Source of the DNA: Erysipelotrichaceae bacterium 66202529
GTDB lineage: Bacteria; Bacillota_I; Bacilli_A; Erysipelotrichales; Erysipelotrichaceae
Direction: 5' to 3'
DNA: 64,000 bases
Assembly: GCA_017161075.1 (NCBI GenBank)
Contig: CP046174.1
Coordinates: 1,488,001-1,552,000, forward strand
Each line of letters opens with the position of its first letter. The stretch's first letter is position 1. Both the position numbers and the translations under genes were made by a program. Shown one piece after another: positions 9,030 through 17,898 of the stretch. The notes beneath the pieces were generated by a model. It was not told the DNA's origin and did no database searches. It was given only the letters and a program-made list of their open reading frames with translations.

Positions 9030-9626
9030 ATGCTAGATGACAAAATTAAATTGGAGCAGTACTTTGAGGAAGAGATAAAACGAGTTAGCGACATCGAGAT
9101 TGCCGGTATTGAACAGGAAATTGATGAAATCCGTAAAAAATCCATGGAGGGCCTGGAGCTGGAAGCACAGCGTGAGGCTGGACTTACCAGAGAACAGGAG
9201 CTGAAGGAAATGGCCAGCGAGCACGCCATTCGTCTAAGCAAGGCACATGAGGAAACAAACCGCAGACTTATGAAGAAGCGCCGTGAGCTTACCGATGCGG
9301 TATTCAAGGCCGCAAAGCAGCAGCTGCAGGAATTTGCCAGCCGTAAGGATTATGCAGAGCTTCTGAAGAAAAAAGCTGCCGACCTTGCACAGCTGGACTA
9401 TGCGCATGTTGTATTTTATGTCGCACAGAGAGATCAGGCTGTTTTGAAGGATATTTGTGAAGCATATGGAAAGCCCTGTGAGGGGAAATGCGATGCAGAT
9501 ATTCTGCTTGGAGGATTTCGCATGGAATGTGAGGAAAAAGGTATTGTTGTAGATGAAACCTTTGACACCGGCATCGATGAACAGAAAGACTGGTTCTATA
9601 CGAACTCCGGATTGTTTATAAAATAA
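9030..9626 (+). CDS. ntpE: V-type ATPase subunit E (peripheral stalk)
   Basis: Peripheral stalk partner of NtpF. The N-terminal ~110 residues are one long charged helix suited to a coiled coil with NtpF, and the C-terminal ~90 residues form the globular head-binding domain (CDADILLGGFRMECEEKGIV is the conserved-style turn). ATG 9030 is preferred to GTG 9021 because GAGG at 9018-9021 gives workable spacing only to 9030. 198 aa, normal for the family. Confidence 0.87.
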   Translation: MLDDKIKLEQYFEEEIKRVSDIEIAGIEQEIDEIRKKSMEGLELEAQREAGLTREQELKEMASEHAIRLSKAHEETNRRLMKKRRELTDAVFKAAKQQLQEFASRKDYAELLKKKAADLAQLDYAHVVFYVAQRDQAVLKDICEAYGKPCEGKCDADILLGGFRMECEEKGIVVDETFDTGIDEQKDWFYTNSGLFIK

Positions 9627-9662
9627 AAATTGCATACGAAACCGTATGATTGAGGTGATAAT

Positions 9663-11414
9663 GTGAGTGAAAATGTTATATATTCCATCAACGGTCCAGT
9701 CGTAAAGGTCCAAAATGCAGTCGACTTCTCCATGCTGGAGAAGGTATATGTCGGTCATAAACGTCTGATGGGAGAGGTTATTTCCATCAGTAAGGAGGCA
9801 ACGACGATTCAGGTGTATGAATCCACAACAGGATTAAAGCCGGGAGAACCCGTCGAGCCTACGGGCAGTCCGATTTCTGTAACACTGGGGCCTGGTATCC
9901 TGCGTAATATCTTTGACGGAATCGAACGTCCGCTGAAGGAGATTGCAAAGGAATCCGGTGCCTTTATTGCGACCGGTAGCGATGTGGCACCGCTGGATGA
10001 AGATGCTTTATGGGATGTAACGGTAAAGGCTTCTGTAGGGGATGAGGTTGTTCCCGGACAGATCTTTGCGACACTTCCGGAAACGGATTTGATCGAGCAC
10101 CGCTGCATGATTCCGCCAACCCTGTATGGAACGGTTGTGGAAGCTGCAGAAAACGGAAAATACAGCATCAATCAGTGCATCCTGAAGGTAAAGGATGATA
10201 AGGATAAGGTTCATGAGCTGACCCTGGTACAGAAATGGCCGATTAAAACGGCACGACCTGTGGCAGAGCGTCTTCCAATCAGTGTACCGCTGATTACCGG
10301 ACAGCGTATTTTTGATACCCTGTTCCCGATTGCCAAGGGTGGTACGGCAGCGATTCCAGGCGGCTTTGGTACCGGAAAGACCATGACCCAGCATCAGCTG
10401 GCAAAATGGTGTGATGCGGATATCATCGTCTATGTCGGCTGCGGAGAGCGTGGAAACGAGATGACGCAGGTTTTGGAGGAATTCTCCGAGCTGATCGATC
10501 CGAAATCCAATCGTCCGCTGACCGATCGTACCGTGCTGATTGCCAATACGTCCAACATGCCGGTTGCGGCACGTGAGGCGAGTATTTATACCGGTCTGAC
10601 ACTGGCAGAGTATTATCGTGATATGGGCTATCATGTTGCCATCATGGCGGATTCCACATCACGCTGGGCAGAAGCGCTTCGTGAAATCAGTGGACGTCTG
10701 GAGGAAATGCCGGCTGAGGAAGGCTTCCCGGCATATCTGCCAAGTCGTATCTCACAGTTCTATGAGCGTGCCGGCTATATGAAGACACTGAATGATCAGG
10801 TAGGGTCCGTATCTATCATCGGTGCCGTATCTCCGCAGGGATCTGACTTCTCCGAGCCGGTTACCCAGAACACCAAGCGGTTTGTACGCTGCTTCTGGGC
10901 GCTGGACAAGCAGCTTGCCTATGCACGTCACTATTTCGCCATTAACTGGACGGAAAGCTATTCTGAATATGTGACGGATTTAACAAAATGGTACAATAAG
11001 AATGTGGATATGCGTTTCCTTCGCAACCGTCAGGAGATCATGAGTCTGCTGGCAGAGGAAGCGAAGCTGATGGAAATTGTAAAGCTGATCGGTAGTGATG
11101 TACTGCCGGAGGATCAGAAGCTGGTCATTGAAATCTGCAAGGTTATCCGTGTCGGATATCTGCAGCAGAATGCGTTCCATAAGGATGATACGTATGTACC
11201 GCTGGAAAAGCAGCTGAAAATGATGGATGTTATTTTGTATCTATACAAACGCTGTAAGGATTTGGTTGCACAGGGAAAACCGATGAGCCAGGTGGTGGCT
11301 TCTGGGATTTTCGACAAGGTAACCAAAATGAAATACGATGTGCCGAATGACCATATTGAACTGCTGGACACCTATTTTCAACAGATCGATGCGGCTGTCT
11401 CACAGGTTGCGTAA
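9663..11414 (+). CDS. ntpA: V-type ATPase catalytic subunit A
   Basis: Catalytic nucleotide-binding subunit of the A3B3 head. 583 aa. The P-loop GGFGTGKT is at residues 233-240, preceded by FPIAKGGTAAIPG. The family's long non-homologous insert (about residues 110-190) separates A from B and from F-type beta. GERGNEM and ADSTSRWAEALREISGRL are further catalytic-subunit landmarks. The start is GTG 9663 with GAGGTG 5 nt away. ntpB follows 12 nt downstream. No disruption was seen. Confidence 0.96.
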   Translation: MSENVIYSINGPVVKVQNAVDFSMLEKVYVGHKRLMGEVISISKEATTIQVYESTTGLKPGEPVEPTGSPISVTLGPGILRNIFDGIERPLKEIAKESGAFIATGSDVAPLDEDALWDVTVKASVGDEVVPGQIFATLPETDLIEHRCMIPPTLYGTVVEAAENGKYSINQCILKVKDDKDKVHELTLVQKWPIKTARPVAERLPISVPLITGQRIFDTLFPIAKGGTAAIPGGFGTGKTMTQHQLAKWCDADIIVYVGCGERGNEMTQVLEEFSELIDPKSNRPLTDRTVLIANTSNMPVAAREASIYTGLTLAEYYRDMGYHVAIMADSTSRWAEALREISGRLEEMPAEEGFPAYLPSRISQFYERAGYMKTLNDQVGSVSIIGAVSPQGSDFSEPVTQNTKRFVRCFWALDKQLAYARHYFAINWTESYSEYVTDLTKWYNKNVDMRFLRNRQEIMSLLAEEAKLMEIVKLIGSDVLPEDQKLVIEICKVIRVGYLQQNAFHKDDTYVPLEKQLKMMDVILYLYKRCKDLVAQGKPMSQVVASGIFDKVTKMKYDVPNDHIELLDTYFQQIDAAVSQVA

Positions 11415-11426
11415 GGAGGAAAGTGC

Positions 11427-12869
11427 ATGAGTCTTCAATATGTAGGATTGAGTGAAATTAACGGGCCTCTTGTCTTCCTGGATAACGTGGAAAACGCCAG
11501 CTATGAAGAGATGGTGGAAATCAAATGTGGAGATGGAACGACACGTCTGGGAAGAGTGGTTCAGCTGGAGGGCAAAAAAGCTGCCATTCAGGTGTTTGAG
11601 GGAACCAACGGAATCTCCCTGAAAAACACAAAAACAAAATTTACAGGAAAGCCGATGGAGCTTGCGTTATCACGCGAGATGCTGGGGCGTACCTTTAACG
11701 GAAGCGGACAGCCAATCGACGGGCTGGGAGAAATCTATGCCGAGAAAAGTGCGGATATCAATGGACAGCCGCTGAATCCGGTTTCCCGTGTGTACCCGCG
11801 AAATTATATCAATACCGGTATCTCAAGTATCGATGCCTTAACAACACTGATTCGCGGACAGAAGCTGCCAATTTTCTCCGGCTCCGGTATGCCGCACAAT
11901 GAGCTGGCAGTTCAGCTTGTAAAGCAGGCGAAGATATCGGAAGGGGACGGTAAGAATTTCTGTATCGTCTTTGCGGCTATGGGTGTTAAAAACGATGTCG
12001 CAGATTATTTCAAGCGCTCCTTCGAGGAAGCAGGCGTTATGGAAAAGGTTGTTATGTTTATCAATCTTTCCAATGACCCGATCATCGAGCGTACCCTGAC
12101 ACCGCGCTGTGCCTTAACGGCTGCGGAATATCTGGCATATGAGCAGGATATGCATGTACTGGTTATTTTGACAGATATTACCTCATATTGTGAGGCGCTG
12201 CGTGAGTTCTCCAGCAGTAAGGGAGAAATTCCGGGACGTAAGGGATATCCGGGATACCTGTACTCTGATCTGGCTTCACTGTATGAAAGAGCAGGTATTG
12301 TCAAGGGTGCCGGAGGGTCTGTCACGCAGATTCCGATTCTGACAATGCCGAATGACGATATCACCCACCCGATTCCTGACCTTACCGGGTATATCACCGA
12401 GGGACAGATCGTACTGGATCGTAATCTGAACCAGATGGGAGTTTATCCGCCGGTTGGTGTCCTGCCTTCATTGTCACGTTTGATGAAGGATGGAATCGGT
12501 GAAGGCTTTACAAGAAAGGATCACTCTGATGTATCCAATCAGCTGTTCGCAGCCTATGCGAAGGTGCAGGATGCCAGAAGTCTGGCTTCTGTTATCGGTG
12601 AGGATGAGCTGAGTGATGTCGACAAGCAGTATATGTCCTTTGGTACGTTATTTGAGGAGCATTTCCTGAATCAGGGCTTTGATGATAACCGCAGTATTGA
12701 AGAAACGCTGGATCTGGGCTGGGATTTACTCAGCGTCCTGCCGCGTGCGGAGCTTGACCGTGTAGATAACGAGGTTCTTGAGGTCTATTACGATCATGAG
12801 CGTGCGGTGAAACGTTTTGGTCTGAAAAGTGGGCCTATCATCAAGGAACTGGCATCTCAGGGTAACTGA
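11427..12869 (+). CDS. ntpB: V-type ATPase regulatory subunit B
   Basis: Non-catalytic partner of subunit A in the head. 480 aa, beginning with the beta-barrel domain ([19 protein letters not shown]). There is no intact P-loop: the position holds [15 protein letters not shown], the usual B-subunit form. [20 protein letters not shown] is the conserved central segment. AAGGAGG precedes the ATG and only two bases separate its stop from ntpD. Confidence 0.95.
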   Translation: MSLQYVGLSEINGPLVFLDNVENASYEEMVEIKCGDGTTRLGRVVQLEGKKAAIQVFEGTNGISLKNTKTKFTGKPMELALSREMLGRTFNGSGQPIDGLGEIYAEKSADINGQPLNPVSRVYPRNYINTGISSIDALTTLIRGQKLPIFSGSGMPHNELAVQLVKQAKISEGDGKNFCIVFAAMGVKNDVADYFKRSFEEAGVMEKVVMFINLSNDPIIERTLTPRCALTAAEYLAYEQDMHVLVILTDITSYCEALREFSSSKGEIPGRKGYPGYLYSDLASLYERAGIVKGAGGSVTQIPILTMPNDDITHPIPDLTGYITEGQIVLDRNLNQMGVYPPVGVLPSLSRLMKDGIGEGFTRKDHSDVSNQLFAAYAKVQDARSLASVIGEDELSDVDKQYMSFGTLFEEHFLNQGFDDNRSIEETLDLGWDLLSVLPRAELDRVDNEVLEVYYDHERAVKRFGLKSGPIIKELASQGN

Positions 12870-12871
12870 TT

Positions 12872-13510
12872 ATGGCCAATAAACAGGTGTTTCCAACCAA
12901 AGGAAATCTGATTGCGACAAAGAAATCAAACGATCTGGCACATATGGGGTATGAGCTGATGGATCGGAAACGGAATATCCTGACGCGCGAGATGATGTCG
13001 CTGCTGGATGATGTAAAGCTGCTGCGTGATAAGATTACGATTACGTATCAGAAGGCTTACTATGCCTTGCAGCAGGCGAATATGTCCTTGGGTGTCATCA
13101 GTGATCTGGTGGAAGCGGTGCCGGTGGATACCGGTATCCATATCAGCTATCGCAGTGTCATGGGTGTGGAGATTCCAAAGATTCAATACGATAAGCAGGA
13201 GTATAAGCTGACCTATGGCTTAGATCATGCAAATTCCAAGCTGGATTATGCGTACCGCTGTTTCTATAAGGTAAAGGAAATGACGGTGATTCTGGCAGAG
13301 GTGGAGAATAGTGTGTACCGGCTTGCAAATGCGATCCGCAAGGCGCAGAAGCGTGCCAACGCCCTGAAGAACATCGTGATTCCGGATTTTGAACATAATA
13401 TCAAGTTCATAACGGATGCGCTTGAGGAAAAGGAGCGGGAGGAGTTTTCCCGTCAGAAGGTCATCAAGGCAACTAAGGATCGAAAAAAAGCTGAAGAGTC
13501 CGCAACATAG
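12872..13510 (+). CDS. ntpD: V-type ATPase central-shaft subunit D
   Basis: Last operon gene; rotor-shaft subunit. 212 aa, two long helices flanking a short beta-hairpin: N-terminal PTKGNLIATKKSNDLAHMGY and C-terminal RRANALKNIVIP-like stretch (here KRANALKNIVIPDFEHNIKF), both family signatures. The ribosome site is weak (AGGG) and ntpB ends two bases upstream, so translation is probably coupled. The stop codon lies inside the loop of the terminator hairpin. Confidence 0.93.
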   Translation: MANKQVFPTKGNLIATKKSNDLAHMGYELMDRKRNILTREMMSLLDDVKLLRDKITITYQKAYYALQQANMSLGVISDLVEAVPVDTGIHISYRSVMGVEIPKIQYDKQEYKLTYGLDHANSKLDYAYRCFYKVKEMTVILAEVENSVYRLANAIRKAQKRANALKNIVIPDFEHNIKFITDALEEKEREEFSRQKVIKATKDRKKAEESAT

Positions 13511-13523
13511 CGGCTCTTTTTTT
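13495..13523 (+). terminator. intrinsic terminator of the V-ATPase operon
   Basis: AGAG(T)CCGC (13495-13503) pairs with GCGGCTCT (13510-13517) around a short loop containing the ntpD stop codon, followed by seven T residues. Confidence 0.88.
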
Positions 13524-14051
13524 CACGCTCAACATGCTCATGAGATTCCAAGAGCAGCGCTCAGGCTCTGAATAAGTACGGTTATTGGCAGGAAAAATCA
13601 AATCGTGTTCAAGGAATATATGCAGGGAATGTGCTGCGGCATGGTGTAAGGTGGAATGTGCGTGCGGGAGTGAGGCAATCGGTGCCGGCTTCAGAAAAGA
13701 GAATCAATCTGAATCCGAGGATATTTTCTTGGACAAGATCAGATGGCTTTACTGAACTGTGAAAAATCGAATGTTAACTTGGGTATGTAGCGGCCCGGTA
13801 TTTGCATAGGACGATTCTTTCTATATGATATAGAATGCTGGTGATCCATCGGTTTTTAAATGATTAACCATTTGCTGCTTTCCATATACAGGATTCTTTT
13901 GCTTTATAAAGGTTGGAAGGAAATGCATCGGATTTTTATCGAAAAGAGTACAAAGGTAAGCAAAGAAAAGGGCACAAGACCTTTATTTATCAGGGGATTT
14001 TGCAGTATTGCTGAAAAAGATAAAAAAAACGAAAAAAATTCAAAAAAAGTC
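13524..14051. other. intergenic region before the tRNA cluster
   Basis: About 530 bases with no supported gene. The short frame at 13860-14093 has no ribosome site and runs into the tRNA promoter. Poly-A-rich tracts lie just upstream of that promoter (14025-14050), which may act as an UP-like element. Confidence 0.45.
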
Positions 14052-14080
14052 TTGCATAAATGGTCTTTCTGTTGTATTAT
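14052..14080 (+). promoter_or_regulatory. promoter of the tRNA cluster
   Basis: TTGCAT (14052-14057), 17-nt spacer, TATTAT (14075-14080), with A-rich sequence directly upstream. A GCGCTG/CAGCGC hairpin (14087-14105) lies in the leader before the first tRNA. Confidence 0.7.
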
Positions 14081-14127
14081 ATATGAGCGCTGATGAGAAC
14101 AGCGCAAAGAAAGAAAACGAAAACGAT

Positions 14128-14204
14128 GCGCCCATAGCTCAACTGGATAGAGCGTTTGACTACGGATCAAAAGGTTGTGGGTTCGATTCCTGCTGGGCGC
14201 GCCA
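14128..14204 (+). tRNA. tRNA-Arg(ACG)
   Basis: Acceptor arms GCGCCCA and TGGGCGC pair fully. The anticodon loop is CTACGGA (anticodon ACG, read as ICG after editing) and the CCA end is encoded. 77 nt. Confidence 0.96.
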
Positions 14205-14212
14205 TTATTTTT

Positions 14213-14289
14213 CGGGATGTAGCACAGCTTGGTAGTGCACTTGATTTGGGATCAAGGGGTCGCAGGTTCAAATCCTGTCATCCCGACCA
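14213..14289 (+). tRNA. tRNA-Pro(TGG)
   Basis: Acceptor arms CGGGATG and CATCCCG; the anticodon loop contains TTTGGGA with anticodon TGG; CCA is encoded. Confidence 0.96.
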
Positions 14290-14307
14290 TTGTAAAATTG
14301 TAAACAC

Positions 14308-14384
14308 GGCTGGGTAGCTTAGTTGGCTAGAGCATCCGGTTCATACCCGGAAGGTCGCGAGTTCGAGTCTCGCCCCCGCCACCA
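14308..14384 (+). tRNA. tRNA-Met(CAT), elongator
   Basis: The anticodon loop TTCATAC is flanked by CCGG/CCGG, the form seen in Bacillus elongator Met. The acceptor arms GGCTGGG and CCCCGCC pair except at position 4, where T faces C. CCA is encoded. The mismatch is unusual (see findings). Confidence 0.92.
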
Positions 14385-14396
14385 ATTTTGCTAATT

Positions 14397-14473
14397 GGAC
14401 CCTTAGCTCAGTTGGTCAGAGCATCCGGCTCATAACCGGTGGGTCGTAGGTTCGAGTCCTACAGGGTCCACCA
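14397..14473 (+). tRNA. tRNA with CAT anticodon, probably tRNA-Ile2 (lysidine)
   Basis: Acceptor arms GGACCCT and AGGGTCC; loop CTCATAA; CCA encoded. Its body resembles the Firmicute minor isoleucine tRNA whose C34 is changed to lysidine by TilS, rather than elongator Met (the previous gene) or initiator Met (14622). Assignment between Ile2 and Met is by resemblance only. Confidence 0.85.
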
Positions 14474-14491
14474 TTATGTTACCGAACATCT

Positions 14492-14582
14492 GGAGGAATA
14501 CCCAAGTGGTTGAAGGGTCCGGTCTTGAAAACCGGTAGGTCGGGAAACTGGCGCCTGGGTTCGAATCCCAGTTCCTCCGCCA
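14492..14582 (+). tRNA. tRNA-Ser(TGA)
   Basis: 91 nt with the long variable arm of serine tRNAs. Acceptor arms GGAGGAA and TTCCTCC; loop CTTGAAA, anticodon TGA; CCA encoded. Confidence 0.95.
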
Positions 14583-14621
14583 TTTAAATCTTCAACTAAA
14601 AAAGAATTGCTCATTAAACAT

Positions 14622-14698
<77 letters not shown>

Positions 14699-14701
14699 AA
14701 T

Positions 14702-14777
14702 GGTCCCGTAGCTCAGTCGGTAGAGCAATGGACTGAAAATCCATGTGTCGTTGGTTCGATTCCGACCGGGACCACCA
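14702..14777 (+). tRNA. tRNA-Phe(GAA), prophage attachment target
   Basis: Acceptor arms GGTCCCG and CGGGACC; loop CTGAAAA, anticodon GAA; CCA encoded. Its last 21 bases belong to the 24-bp repeat found again at 55615-55638, so the prophage inserted here while leaving an intact tRNA. Confidence 0.96.
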
Positions 14778-14780
14778 TTT
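14757..14780 (+). repeat. attL core (24 bp)
   Basis: The 3' end of tRNA-Phe plus ATTT. It is identical over 24 bp to 55615-55638 and diverges directly afterwards (AAG here, GAC there). Confidence 0.93.
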
Positions 14781-14788
14781 AAGAAAAC

Positions 14789-14828
14789 AAGCCTTTAGAT
14801 AAAGAAAATCCTTTATTTAAAGGCTTTT
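14789..14828 (+). terminator. phage-supplied terminator after tRNA-Phe
   Basis: A 16-position hairpin (14789-14804 with 14811-14826; one G-T pair) and a short T run. It replaces the host terminator that insertion carried away to 55649-55674. Confidence 0.85.
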
Positions 14829-14959
14829 CTTATGTTTTACTATATTGCTTGTTATGATAAAAAACACCAAAATGACGAAAACATGACGAAAAAATCTACT
14901 TTTTTATATTCTGATTAGGTGCTATACTGATATTAGAGATAGGAAAGAAGGTGTGATTC

Positions 14960-16066
14960 ATGGCTGTTGAAAAGAGAAACGGTAAGTGGTATATACGTGG
15001 TAAAGTGAAGTTGGAGGATGGCAACTTCAAAGACTATCATCGTGTAGCAAAAGGCTGCAAACTCAAAAAAGAAGCTATGAAATTTGAGGAGAGCTTCCTG
15101 GCCAAGTACAATGAGGATCTGGAGCAGATGCGCGCTACCAATATCACATTTAAAGAGCTTACTGAAATGTATTTAAGGGAAAAACAGGGAAGCACGAAAT
15201 CAAGTACGCTTGCTACTGATAAGTACATGTTTGATCAGATGGATGAGCTGTATGATAAGAAAATCAATCTGATTAGAACGAAGACGATAAAAGACTTCAT
15301 CGAAAGCTACAACACACCAGAATACAAGCTGTCGTATGTTAATAAGATGAGGACATATCTAAATAAACTTTTCAGCTATGCTGTTAAACAGAATCTTATC
15401 GAACGTAACCCCGTTTCTTCTATTCCTAATTTTAAGCGCCCTGACGAATTGAAAGAAGAAATGCAGTTCTACACACCTGATGAGTGGAAACGCTTCATAC
15501 AGGCATTTCCTAAAGACGATATCATGTATTATACGATTTGCTGCACTTTGTATTATATGGGGATGCGTCGTGGTGAAGTACTTGCCTTGAATAGGAAAGA
15601 TGATGTGGACATCGTAAAGGGGACAATACGCGTCAATAAGACTGTTTCTCAGTACGTAAGTGGACAGAGGTATGTAGTAACACCTCCTAAAACAAAAAAC
15701 TCGTACAGGGTCATAAAAATGCCGGATGAGGAGCTTCGGATTATGACGGAATATCTTGAATGGTATGATTCATGCCCTGGAGCGCCTGCGGATGGCTTCC
15801 TGTTCGGAATGGATCAGCCGATTATTCCTAAACTGCTAAATAAGAGGTTTCATAGAGTGGCAGATGCTGCAGGTTTACCACAAATTCGTATTCATGACCT
15901 CAGACACTCCCATGCCACGCTTTTAATTAACCACGGTGCAAATATCAAAGCCATAGCAGATCGCCTCGGAAACACAGTGGAAGAGGTGCTGAAGACCTAT
16001 TCCCATCTGTTCAATGAAACAGAAGATGCTATGATTCAAATCATCAATAATGTATTCAAAAAATAG
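14960..16066 (+). CDS. int: phage integrase, tyrosine recombinase
   Basis: Catalyses site-specific integration into tRNA-Phe. 368 aa. The N-terminus has an AP2-like arm-binding segment (EKRNGKWYIRGKVKLEDG), then a SAM-like core-binding domain (about 65-150) and the catalytic domain. Visible catalytic residues are Arg in MGMRRGEVLAL, Lys in PPKTKNSYR, the HDLRHSHATLL box and the nucleophile Tyr in VLKTYSHLF. It lies about 180 bp from attL, as expected for int. ATG 14960 has GGAAAGAAGGTG upstream. Complete and apparently intact. Confidence 0.96.
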   Translation: MAVEKRNGKWYIRGKVKLEDGNFKDYHRVAKGCKLKKEAMKFEESFLAKYNEDLEQMRATNITFKELTEMYLREKQGSTKSSTLATDKYMFDQMDELYDKKINLIRTKTIKDFIESYNTPEYKLSYVNKMRTYLNKLFSYAVKQNLIERNPVSSIPNFKRPDELKEEMQFYTPDEWKRFIQAFPKDDIMYYTICCTLYYMGMRRGEVLALNRKDDVDIVKGTIRVNKTVSQYVSGQRYVVTPPKTKNSYRVIKMPDEELRIMTEYLEWYDSCPGAPADGFLFGMDQPIIPKLLNKRFHRVADAAGLPQIRIHDLRHSHATLLINHGANIKAIADRLGNTVEEVLKTYSHLFNETEDAMIQIINNVFKK

Positions 16067-16093
16067 GACAGCTCTTTGTAGGGCTGTCCTTTA
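16064..16093. terminator. bidirectional terminator between int and the repressor
   Basis: AGGACAGC (16065-16072) pairs with GCTGTCCT (16083-16090). T residues follow on the plus strand and a TATTTTTT run follows on the minus strand, so it can serve both convergent genes. Confidence 0.8.
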
Positions 16094-17314
16094 ATCATAA
16101 TATGGATAAAGAGAATCTATAGCTTCATCGCGAATGTCTTTTGCTTTATTATCAATAATGTTTTTTAAAACATTTGCTTTCTCAATAGGATCAGTATAAT
16201 CCGCTAATTGTTTTACAAATCCTATTGAATGGTTTTTTAAAAATTCTTGTGCTTGTTCAAGATTTGTAAACGTGTCATAACAGTAATTATAGCCACTATT
16301 TATATAGTTAATAGGCTTTTTTATATCAAGATCGCGTACGATATAATATAGAAATTGATTGTTTTTTATTTGATCAATAATGATATGATATATTTTTTCT
16401 AAGAAAGAAGTGTGATATTGTTTTATATGTCGATTATCTATTGTGGTTATATTTATATCTTGAAAAAACATAAGTAAATGCTTCCTTCTTGAAATATTCT
16501 TCAATTGACTTTCATCGTTTATTTGCATTACTTTATTTTTCAGAAGTATTGCTCCGGCATTAAAATCTCCAAATCGCTTTTCATTTTCTTTGCCCATTGC
16601 ATCTCTCAATGTCCCAATGCTTAATAAATAGGGTTCCTGTATTTTTTGTAAGCTTTTCTTGGATATTGCATCATAAAAATTTTCATACTTTAATAAATTT
16701 AATTGAATTAGTATATCATGTTCGAAGATTGTATAATAATCGTAATAATCATCATTGTTTAGTTGGATTTCTTTATCATTTTTTTTATAATAAAGCATAG
16801 CTTCTTGCTTTAATGTATTGTAATCTTTAGGAAACTCATTTTTTTTATTAAGAAAAAGTTGCTCGGACGTCATATCTATAGGGTAATCTAAAATAACAGC
16901 AAGTGCTCTCTGCTCTATGAGTGTTGGTATGCTTTCACCAATTACCCAAGAATAAATTTTAGAATATGTTTGCTCCAAAGTTTCGTATTTAATCATTGAT
17001 AGATGATCTTTTTTCACATATCTATACCATTCTGTAACAAACTCATAATAATTTTTTCTGTTTAATTGTATAGCAGTTTTAAAATTTACAGAAAAATTTT
17101 CAAAATTATCGTTTCTTTTATATTCTCTATCAATATCTAAAAGAAAATCAATACTTACATTAAAATATGAGGCTATCTCTTTCAAAGTATCGAAATCAGG
17201 TTCTCTTCTACCTGTTTCATAATTCGCATAAGTCTGTTGATTCATACCCAACTTATCTGCCATTTCTTTTTGTGTTAGATTACATGATGTTCTTAATTTC
17301 TTTAAATTTTCCAT
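16091..17314 (-). CDS. XRE-family repressor with long C-terminal region (first immunity switch)
   Basis: Probable lysogeny repressor. The N-terminal ~65 residues are a clear HTH_3 domain (LTQKEMADKLGMNQQTYANY...ETGRREPD). The remaining ~340 residues are unfamiliar: mostly helical, without the Ser/Lys residues of a LexA/CI self-cleavage domain that I can point to. ATG 17314 is chosen (GGTGAT-type site upstream); a GTG at 17326 is possible. It is divergent from the small HTH gene at 17460, the classic repressor/cro arrangement. The unusually long C-terminus may sense a signal other than RecA. The gene is more AT-rich than the integrase. Confidence 0.75.
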   Translation of the reverse strand: MENLKKLRTSCNLTQKEMADKLGMNQQTYANYETGRREPDFDTLKEIASYFNVSIDFLLDIDREYKRNDNFENFSVNFKTAIQLNRKNYYEFVTEWYRYVKKDHLSMIKYETLEQTYSKIYSWVIGESIPTLIEQRALAVILDYPIDMTSEQLFLNKKNEFPKDYNTLKQEAMLYYKKNDKEIQLNNDDYYDYYTIFEHDILIQLNLLKYENFYDAISKKSLQKIQEPYLLSIGTLRDAMGKENEKRFGDFNAGAILLKNKVMQINDESQLKNISRRKHLLMFFQDINITTIDNRHIKQYHTSFLEKIYHIIIDQIKNNQFLYYIVRDLDIKKPINYINSGYNYCYDTFTNLEQAQEFLKNHSIGFVKQLADYTDPIEKANVLKNIIDNKAKDIRDEAIDSLYPYYD

Positions 17315-17376
17315 TATCATCACCACTGTTATTTTACCACGAAATGGCTATACAAACAATTTGTTTTAAAAAATAG

Positions 17377-17406
17377 TTGAAATTTTTTTTTGTTTTGAAT
17401 TATTAT
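17377..17406 (+). promoter_or_regulatory. early promoter of the first switch
   Basis: TTGAAA (17377-17382), 18-nt spacer, TATTAT (17401-17406), reading toward the small HTH gene. Confidence 0.45.
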
Positions 17407-17410
17407 ATTG

Positions 17411-17429
17411 TTGTCATACAAAATGACAA
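17411..17429. promoter_or_regulatory. operator-like inverted repeat of the first switch
   Basis: TTGTCAT-N5-ATGACAA is perfect over 7 bp per arm and sits at the expected start site of the rightward promoter. It is a likely binding site for the divergent repressor or for the 17460 protein. Confidence 0.55.
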
Positions 17430-17459
17430 GAATCCCAAAATGAAAAGGAGGTGTGATGC

Positions 17460-17693
17460 ATGGAAAATATTTCAATGGGAAAGAAGCTAAAAATATTAAG
17501 AGGCACAAAATCTAAAGAAGAGGTTGCATATAAAGTTGGTATTACCACAGTGGCTTTAATGAATTATGAAACTGGAACAAGGATGCCTAAGGATGAAATT
17601 AAGATTAAATTAGCTGATTTTTATGGACTTACTGTCCAAGAATTGTTCTTTCCAGATCAAGTGAAAGACAAAAAGAAAAGCACTCATTCATAA
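17460..17693 (+). CDS. small XRE-family DNA-binding protein (Cro-like)
   Basis: 77 aa, little more than one helix-turn-helix domain (KSKEEVAYKVGITTVALMNY then ETGTRMPKDEIKIKLADFY) with a short basic tail. AAAAGGAGGTG precedes the ATG. By position opposite the long repressor and behind an operator-like repeat, it is a Cro-type switch partner; this role is inferred. Confidence 0.82.
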   Translation: MENISMGKKLKILRGTKSKEEVAYKVGITTVALMNYETGTRMPKDEIKIKLADFYGLTVQELFFPDQVKDKKKSTHS

Positions 17694-17856
17694 TCTTTGG
17701 CCGGATTAATGAGTGCACCACACAACAACCACAAGGGATTGCTATATCTATTCTACTAAAATTGTATCCCAAAATCAATGGAAAAATACTAGAAATTGCA
17801 GGGAAATTGCAAAATTTGGGTTATAATCATGAAAATATAGCTTCCTGTGGTTTAGA

Positions 17857-17871
17857 CGTATACCATATACG
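17857..17871. promoter_or_regulatory. short palindrome before the ORF6N gene
   Basis: CGTATA-CCA-TATACG, perfect 6-bp arms, about 30 nt before the GTG start at 17899. Two AAATTGCA direct repeats and a TATAAT (17823-17828 region) lie upstream. It could be an operator or a leader hairpin. Confidence 0.35.
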
Positions 17872-17898
17872 GCAGAACCGTACAGGAGATAAGATAAA

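Noticed and set aside
13860-14093. 77-codon frame before the tRNA cluster
   Set aside because: It runs through the tRNA promoter and a poly-A tract and lacks a ribosome site.
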